Assembly: GCA_964588705.1 (NCBI GenBank)
Contig: CAZPQV010000004.1
Coordinates: forward strand, 10,865-74,864
DNA: 64,000 nt
Direction: 5' to 3'
Source: CAZPQV01 sp964588705
GTDB taxonomy: Bacteria; Bacteroidota; Bacteroidia; Flavobacteriales; Weeksellaceae
The translations under genes and the position numbers were made by a program. This document shows positions 59,162 to 64,000 of this stretch, piece by piece. Every line of letters begins with the position of its first letter. The stretch's first letter is position 1. Below the pieces are notes generated by a model. It searched no databases. It was not told the DNA's origin and saw only the letters and a program-made list of their open reading frames with translations.

Positions 59162-61957
59162 TTAGAATCTTAAATAAACGTTTGCGAAGAAGGTTCTTCC
59201 TCTGTCGTACCAAAGTTTAGGACCGAATAACGGTGTTTCTCTTTGGCTTTCAACATAAGCTTCTCTGAAGTTTGATTTTCTTCCCTGCTCAAATCCTCCT
59301 GTAACATAATCTCTGTTATTAAGGATATTGTTTACACTGATGCTTGCTCCAAGTCTGTACTGACCGAATCTCCATGATTTTCCGGCATTAGCGTTAAACA
59401 TCCACTGATCTTCAAACTTGGTTTGAGTAAGAAGAGCTGCAACATTTTCTTCAGTTGCTGCCGGAGTGTAAACGCCATATCTGTCTGTAAACTCGGTATA
59501 GTTGTCACCTGTTAAAGGATTGGTGTAGAAGTATGGAGTTCTGTTAAGCACAGAGAAATCCAGGTACTGATCTGCAAGATAGTTTGCAGAAGCACCCAAC
59601 CACCAGAAATTAGGGTTGTTGTATCTGAATCCTAATGAAGCAGCTTTCTGCGGTGTCCCAGCAACTTTATATCCTTCGATGTTTGCTTTTCCTAAATTTT
59701 CGAATCCTCTTGCAACAAGGTCAGAATCGATGCTCAGGTAAACATTAGGATTATTTTCTACTGTATAATCTCCGTAGCTACCAACTGCGATAAGATTTAG
59801 AGTTGGAGAAACTTTGAAGTCTGCACCAATTTCAACACCTTTATATCTCTTATCAAGTCCTGAAAGGATTTCTGCAACAAAAGCGTCAGTTGCTTCAGCC
59901 TGCTCACCAATTTGAAGACCTTCAGCATAGTATCTTGAAATTTCAGTGGCATTGTTAATGTCCGTCCAGTAACCGGAAACTCTTAGTTTAAGCGTCTGTC
60001 CTCTAAGGATATAGCTAAGCTCATTCGAGTTGATAATTTGGTTGTCAACACCAGGAGTGAAGAAGTCGTTTACTCTTGGGTTGATGAAGATTTCATTTAA
60101 AGTTGGAGAAAGACTAAACAATGTTCCGCTGTAGGCGATAAAGTTTTTACCATTGATTTTGTATGTTACTCTACCTTTAATACCGGCGTCAATTCCGCTG
60201 TAAACCGCACTCTTTCCTTTGGAGTTATCAGCGTAGAAATGGTTTCTGAAATGTCCATCTCTCTGAGATTCAGAATATCCGGCAAATGCAGAAGCCATTA
60301 CGTTCCACTTGTTGAGGTCAACTTCTGTCGAAGCGTTCAAAGCGAACTGGTCTCTAAGAAGGTCGTACGAATATTGTGTTCTGTCGCCTTCACCAACGAT
60401 TACATTCGGATTGTCGATGTCGTAGCTTCTGTCGTTTCCGAAGGAATCAAGATTTCTTGCAAACTGAGCGCCTAATAAATCTTTCACTCTTCTGAAGTTA
60501 TCCGAAATCAGTTTCTGGTAGCTGAAGTTTAAGTTAAGTTTCCAGTTTTCCTGAAGTCTTGTATCGAAGTGAGATGCAAAGTTGTACGTTTTATCTTTAT
60601 TTACATCTTCTACGATGGTGTACAGCGCACCGTTTTCAAAATTATTGTAATTGGCCTGGTAAATATTGTTCCAGTTAAGCTGGGATACATTATCATCTTC
60701 CTGCCAAGCTTTTTGCCAAGCCAGTACTTCTTCATCAGACGCACCCTGATCCATTAGATAACTTGGTAATTTTCTGTAGTAAGTTGGGTTTGGATCTGCC
60801 GCGTGGAACCAGTCTAAACGACTTCTTGCATCACTTCCCTGTTGGTAAGAGAATGTATTGTTCCAGTTGCTGGTTTTACCGATTTTGTTATAAAACTGAA
60901 GCTGGAAAACAGGTTCAAAAGTCTTTCTGATTCTAGAGTTTCTCTTTTCTCCGTCTTGCCATCCCCAATATGAGTTGTAGTTTTTACCCATAAGGTCGTA
61001 AACCTCCTGAGTATTCGGGCTGTTTGAACCTCTGTACGTTGGTGCTCCAAACGCCGTAAGGTTTACAGAGAATCTGTCGCTGAACTTTTTCTCTAATGCT
61101 CCGAAATATGCGTAAGAATCCTGAAGGGTTCCTTCAATGATGCCCTCTTCAGCCCATCTTCTGCTTCCTGATAGTGTTAAAGCCCAACCACTGGATGTCA
61201 TACCTGTAGAATAGGTTGCCATAGCTCTGTGTCTGTAGCTTCTGTTGGTTAAAGAATAAGCAAGGCTTACACCTTTTCTGTAGCTGGAAGCTCTTGTGTT
61301 ATAATAAACAACACCTCCTAAATTACCAAAAGCATATTCGGAAGGTTGTAGGTTGTCTGCACTTTCATGCGGATATCTGGTGACATCGTTCAAACCTCCC
61401 CAGTTGCTGAAGTCAATTCTACCGTCATCGTTTTTAGACATTGAAACTCCGTTGAAAAGAATATCTTCATAACGGTTATCAATACCTCTCGGACGGAACC
61501 AGTATCCTCCAAGTTCGAAAGCCGCAGCATTTTGGAAAGCGTCTCTACCTGAACTCAAAAGACCAACGGTTGGCTGCATTGAACTTCCGTCGTCATCGGT
61601 TACAGCATCATCAATAACAACAATTCCAAGGTCGCTTGCAGTCAGCGCCTGTGTAAGGCTGATTACTCCAAGGTCTTTTCTTTTTTCTTCAGAGTTTACG
61701 GTGAAGTCGATGGTTCTGGTTTCGAAGCCACCTTTGGAAACAATAATCTGATATTGCCCTGGCATAAGGTTTACAAACTGGAAATAACCAATTTTGTCTG
61801 CAATAACATCATCATTAGACTGTACAAGGTCTACATCGGCTCTTTCTACCGGATTTCCTGCCGCATCTTTCACGTATGCATAAACCGTAGTCTGAGCATA
61901 ATAAAATGATGCCGGAAGCAAGGTAAATAAAGAGATTAGTGATAATTTTTTTATCAT
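59162..61957 (-). CDS. TonB-dependent outer-membrane receptor with carboxypeptidase-like N-domain
   Basis: 931 residues. Signal peptide (1-22), an N-terminal regulatory β-sandwich (about 23-100; VYAYVKDAAGNPVERADVDLV), plug domain (about 120-260; with YWFRPRGIDNRYEDILFNGV), and a 22-strand β-barrel to the end, whose last residues FFANVYLRF give the terminal aromatic Phe. SusC-like signalling features are partial, no SusD gene follows. Ligand unknown; partners are the DUF5689 lipoprotein and the divergent nuclease. Confidence 0.93.
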   Translation of the reverse strand: MIKKLSLISLFTLLPASFYYAQTTVYAYVKDAAGNPVERADVDLVQSNDDVIADKIGYFQFVNLMPGQYQIIVSKGGFETRTIDFTVNSEEKRKDLGVISLTQALTASDLGIVVIDDAVTDDDGSSMQPTVGLLSSGRDAFQNAAAFELGGYWFRPRGIDNRYEDILFNGVSMSKNDDGRIDFSNWGGLNDVTRYPHESADNLQPSEYAFGNLGGVVYYNTRASSYRKGVSLAYSLTNRSYRHRAMATYSTGMTSSGWALTLSGSRRWAEEGIIEGTLQDSYAYFGALEKKFSDRFSVNLTAFGAPTYRGSNSPNTQEVYDLMGKNYNSYWGWQDGEKRNSRIRKTFEPVFQLQFYNKIGKTSNWNNTFSYQQGSDARSRLDWFHAADPNPTYYRKLPSYLMDQGASDEEVLAWQKAWQEDDNVSQLNWNNIYQANYNNFENGALYTIVEDVNKDKTYNFASHFDTRLQENWKLNLNFSYQKLISDNFRRVKDLLGAQFARNLDSFGNDRSYDIDNPNVIVGEGDRTQYSYDLLRDQFALNASTEVDLNKWNVMASAFAGYSESQRDGHFRNHFYADNSKGKSAVYSGIDAGIKGRVTYKINGKNFIAYSGTLFSLSPTLNEIFINPRVNDFFTPGVDNQIINSNELSYILRGQTLKLRVSGYWTDINNATEISRYYAEGLQIGEQAEATDAFVAEILSGLDKRYKGVEIGADFKVSPTLNLIAVGSYGDYTVENNPNVYLSIDSDLVARGFENLGKANIEGYKVAGTPQKAASLGFRYNNPNFWWLGASANYLADQYLDFSVLNRTPYFYTNPLTGDNYTEFTDRYGVYTPAATEENVAALLTQTKFEDQWMFNANAGKSWRFGQYRLGASISVNNILNNRDYVTGGFEQGRKSNFREAYVESQRETPLFGPKLWYDRGRTFFANVYLRF

Positions 61958-62004
61958 AATTAAAAAATTGTATTTCAGATTTTTAGTAGAAAAAATTCTT
62001 TGTG

Positions 62005-62012
62005 CAAATTTA
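62005..62012 (-). promoter_or_regulatory. −7 element TAAATTTG of the TonB receptor operon
   Basis: Exact minus-strand TAnnTTTG 47 bases before the ATG at 61957, in the divergent spacer with the nuclease gene. Confidence 0.5.
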
Positions 62013-62125
62013 ACTAATTTTTGCCAAACTTTTTGTAATTTAACACTCTTATTGTCGTTTTGAAAAAAATGAAATAATTTAAATTTAATTTTTTGCGAAT
62101 TTCATAATCTAACAATTATAAACAG

Positions 62126-62133
62126 TAAATTTG
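62126..62133 (+). promoter_or_regulatory. −7 element TAAATTTG of the secreted nuclease gene
   Basis: Exact TAnnTTTG 19 bases before the ATG at 62153; divergent to the TonB receptor promoter box with the same sequence. Confidence 0.5.
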
Positions 62134-62152
62134 TAATCACAATTTTTTGATA

Positions 62153-63310
62153 ATGAAAAACACTTTTATTCTTATTTTACTTTTTAGTGCAGGGCTGATC
62201 TTCGGGCAGCAAAGACAGGTTCAGAGAGCAACCGTTGCCTTCATGAACGTAGAAAATCTTTGGGACACGATTCCTTCTGCAGATTATATCGACGGAACTT
62301 TACCAATTGGGCATAAAAATTTCCACAGAAGTATTCCGAGAGACTCAATCCCTCATATGCAGGTAACGGAAGACTATAGAGGCGTGTGGAGCGACTCTTT
62401 GTTGGTCGGCAAAAAAGTAATCCGCCACCAGATTCTTGCCGAAGAATTCACGCCAAAAAGTGCTAAAAACTATACGGGAAAAGTTTACCGAGATAAACTC
62501 ACCAAACTGTCGCAGGTAATTTCTGAATTGGGGAGACAATATACCAATGCCAANNNNNNNNNNCTTATTAAACAGCCTGTTTTAGCAAGAGACAATTACG
62601 AGATTATTCACTACAATTCTTATGATGCAAGAGGAATTGATGTTGCGTTGATTTATCAACCAAAAAGATTTGTACCTACCAATTCATACAAAAAAGAGGT
62701 GGTTAACTTCAATGATGACGGTACAAGATCTTATACCAGAGATATTTTGGTTGTAGAAGGATTGCTTGACGGTGAAAAGATTGCCGTGTTTATGAACCAC
62801 TGGCCTTCCAGAAGTGGCGGTGAGGCAAGATCGCAGGCAAGAAGAAATGCTGCTGCGATTGTTCTGAAGAAGGAAATGGACCGCATTAAAAAAGCAGATA
62901 ATACCGTGAAACTTTTTGCAATGGGTGACTTTAACGACGATCCTGTGAGCCCGAGTCTTAAAAAACATTTGGCTGCCGTTGGAACTGAAAAAGAGCTTTC
63001 TGCGGAATATCCTTATTTCAACCTGATGACGAAGCTTTACAGAGCAGGCGTAGCATCATTGGCTTATAGAGATGCTCCGAATCTTTTCGACCAAATCATC
63101 GTTTCGAGAAACTTGGTTTCAAAAGAAAAAATAACCCCTGAATACTCCATTTTCAAAGCGGAAATTTACGCTCCGGCTTATATGATTAACAGAGAAGGAC
63201 AGTTTAAAGGCTATCCTTTCCGTTCCTGGAATTTTGATAATTATACCGGTGGTTACAGCGATCACTTCCCTGCAGTTTCTGTGGTGCAGCGAGAAGTTGT
63301 AAGAAAATAA
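62153..63310 (+). CDS. Secreted endonuclease/exonuclease/phosphatase-family protein (with N gap)
   Basis: 385 codons including a 10-N gap at 62554-62563. Signal peptide (about 1-19: MKNTFILILLFSAGLIFG) with no lipobox. EEP motifs: VAFMNVENLWD (first metal-site Asn), GIDVALIYQ, MNHWPSRSGG (His), AMGDFNDDPVSPSL (Asp/Asn) and GYSDHFPAVS (Asp-His). The gap falls exactly where the family has its catalytic Glu (EIEN-like). Likely cuts extracellular DNA or phosphoesters. Divergently paired with the TonB receptor. Confidence 0.88.
   Translation: MKNTFILILLFSAGLIFGQQRQVQRATVAFMNVENLWDTIPSADYIDGTLPIGHKNFHRSIPRDSIPHMQVTEDYRGVWSDSLLVGKKVIRHQILAEEFTPKSAKNYTGKVYRDKLTKLSQVISELGRQYTNAXXXXLIKQPVLARDNYEIIHYNSYDARGIDVALIYQPKRFVPTNSYKKEVVNFNDDGTRSYTRDILVVEGLLDGEKIAVFMNHWPSRSGGEARSQARRNAAAIVLKKEMDRIKKADNTVKLFAMGDFNDDPVSPSLKKHLAAVGTEKELSAEYPYFNLMTKLYRAGVASLAYRDAPNLFDQIIVSRNLVSKEKITPEYSIFKAEIYAPAYMINREGQFKGYPFRSWNFDNYTGGYSDHFPAVSVVQREVVRK
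62554..62563. other. Assembly gap of 10 N in the nuclease gene
   Basis: Unknown bases after QYTNA. The frame continues correctly on both sides, but homologues have around fifteen further residues here, including the catalytic Glu, so 10 N is probably a token length (inference). Confidence 0.95.
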
Positions 63311-63316
63311 AACATT

Positions 63317-63339
63317 AAACCGCAGCAATGCGGTTTTTT
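63317..63339 (+). terminator. Terminator of the nuclease gene
   Basis: Stem AACCGCA/TGCGGTT with a GCAA tetraloop and T7. Confidence 0.88.
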
Positions 63340-63382
63340 TGGCAGTTGTTTTGATTATATTTAAAGGTTAAAACTATTCAAA

Positions 63383-63796
63383 ATGAAAAAGTTAGTATAT
63401 TTTCTAGTGTTGCTCTTCGCATTCAGTTGTGCGCCGCAGCAACAAGCCGGAGATAAAAATGAAACCGTGATGAAGCCTGAGAAAAATGAAGATGGAGAAT
63501 GGGACATCATAGTTTTCGATTCGCAATACGATTATTTCTTAAATGCGATTGCTAAACCAATGAATTATTACTCAGAAAGTTATCTGAAGAACAGAAATAC
63601 ATTTCTTGTAAGCGAATGGAATTCCTATTATTATTCCGGAAGATACAGAAACATCATCGAATCGGCGATTGAATATGACCCCAACGAAAATTACGGTATG
63701 AAATTCGAGTATAAATTGTATCAGGTTTTTGCTTACGTTAACTGGAAATACAGACTTCGGCTAAATGGATTAAGCAGTTCTGAAATAAGATATTAG
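63383..63796 (+). CDS. DUF6146 lipoprotein
   Basis: 137 residues. Lipobox Cys16 (LVLLFAFSC). After a charged linker the segment EDGEWDIIVFDSQYDYFLNAIAKPMNYYSESYLKNRN is the family core (rich in Tyr), ending YVNWKYRLRLNGLSSSEIRY. DUF6146 is a Bacteroidota family of unknown function. It follows the nuclease terminator and so has its own unit. Confidence 0.78.
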   Translation: MKKLVYFLVLLFAFSCAPQQQAGDKNETVMKPEKNEDGEWDIIVFDSQYDYFLNAIAKPMNYYSESYLKNRNTFLVSEWNSYYYSGRYRNIIESAIEYDPNENYGMKFEYKLYQVFAYVNWKYRLRLNGLSSSEIRY

Positions 63797-63805
63797 AAAA
63801 TAAAG

Positions 63806-63935
63806 CATTAAGGAATTAAGGTTCATTAAGAATAATTGAAAAAGGAGTGCAAATTTATTTTGCACTCCTTTTATTGTGAAGATTTTCTTTAATTAATTAT
63901 AAAAATCCTTAATTCTCTTAATTTCTTAATGGTAA
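63806..63935. repeat. Imperfect inverted repeat around a terminator
   Basis: CATTAAGGAATTAAGG at 63806-63821 is mirrored by CCTTAATTCTCTTAATTTC and ATGG at about 63907-63932. The two arms flank the terminator hairpin at 63839-63874. Resembles degenerate intergenic repeats. Confidence 0.4.
63839..63874 (+). terminator. Terminator of the DUF6146 gene
   Basis: Stem AAAAGGAGTGCAAA/TTTGCACTCCTTTT with a short loop. No gene is visible from here to the window end. Confidence 0.85.
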
Positions 63936-64000
63936 AAATTCTAAGAAGTTGGATGTTGAAAGCCCTCTAAATGTGTTTAAAATCACATCAGCATGCGCTG

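Noticed and set aside
1..64000. Mobile elements, prophage or defence islands
   Set aside because: No transposase, integrase, phage structural, restriction or toxin-antitoxin genes were recognised; all long frames are core-type genes.

Overview
The window looks like a chromosome segment of a flavobacterium of the Chryseobacterium/Kaistella group (Bacteroidota, Weeksellaceae). The evidence is AT-rich DNA, promoters with the Bacteroidota −7 element TAnnTTTG, A-rich leaders instead of Shine-Dalgarno sites, and many Bacteroidota-restricted families (DUF3078, DUF3127, DUF4271, DUF4293, DUF4296, DUF5689, DUF6146). Genus placement is inference from protein resemblance. Two N-runs show that this is a draft scaffold. 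No insertion sequence, prophage, integrase or CRISPR array was seen; nearly everything is core or lineage-core housekeeping.

Layout. 1-5000: 3' end of hflX, an AlkD-like repair protein, small membrane proteins, a ChaA-type antiporter, a truncated haemoglobin, a Cys-cluster protein and an Ala/Lys-rich secreted protein. 5000-17600: gdhA, dprA, a rhomboid protease, a DUF3078 protein, then a minus-strand series (DUF5362-like, comM, manC, SprT-like, orphan TolC), a GH3-type enzyme and sod. 17600-25100: rho with a long low-complexity N-terminal insert, DUF4293, an MsbA-like ABC exporter broken by a gap, a frameshifted DUF1801-like gene, a CPA2 antiporter and a lipoprotein. 25100-33950: minus-strand envelope and quality-control genes (rsfS, ftsH, LUD protein, cdsA, psd), birA on plus, then lptF/G-like permease, tgt, DUF4296 and a polyprenol-phosphate-mannose synthase. 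33950-40500: DUF4271, a first hemD, oligopeptidase B, an unknown small protein and a two-component system. 40500-46250: the rod-shape operon mreB-mreC-mreD-pbp2-rodA. 46250-50400: the haem operon hemA-hemC-hemD-hemE. 50400-55400: lipoprotein, EEP-fold protein, second rhomboid, mutL and an SDR gene with an in-frame stop. 55470-55800: three tRNA genes (Leu-Gly-Leu). 55950-63800: DUF3127, aat, then a TonB-dependent receptor, DUF5689 lipoprotein and divergent secreted EEP nuclease, and a DUF6146 lipoprotein.

How the genes work together. hemA/C/D/E carry 5-aminolevulinate precursor synthesis through to coproporphyrinogen III. The Mre/RodA/PBP2 set builds lateral peptidoglycan. cdsA and psd act in phosphatidylethanolamine synthesis, next to FtsH. 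manC and the polyprenol-phosphate mannose synthase supply activated mannose for surface glycans. The TonB receptor, DUF5689 lipoprotein and nuclease suggest outer-membrane scavenging of nucleic acids or organophosphates (inference).

Points most worth a second look: a TGA stop in the Rossmann glycine motif of the SDR gene, a T8-run frameshift in the DUF1801-like gene, two different HemD proteins, a Tgt without its zinc cysteines, a MutL without endonuclease motifs, probable leaderless genes directly after TAnnTTTG boxes, and structured intergenic repeats.
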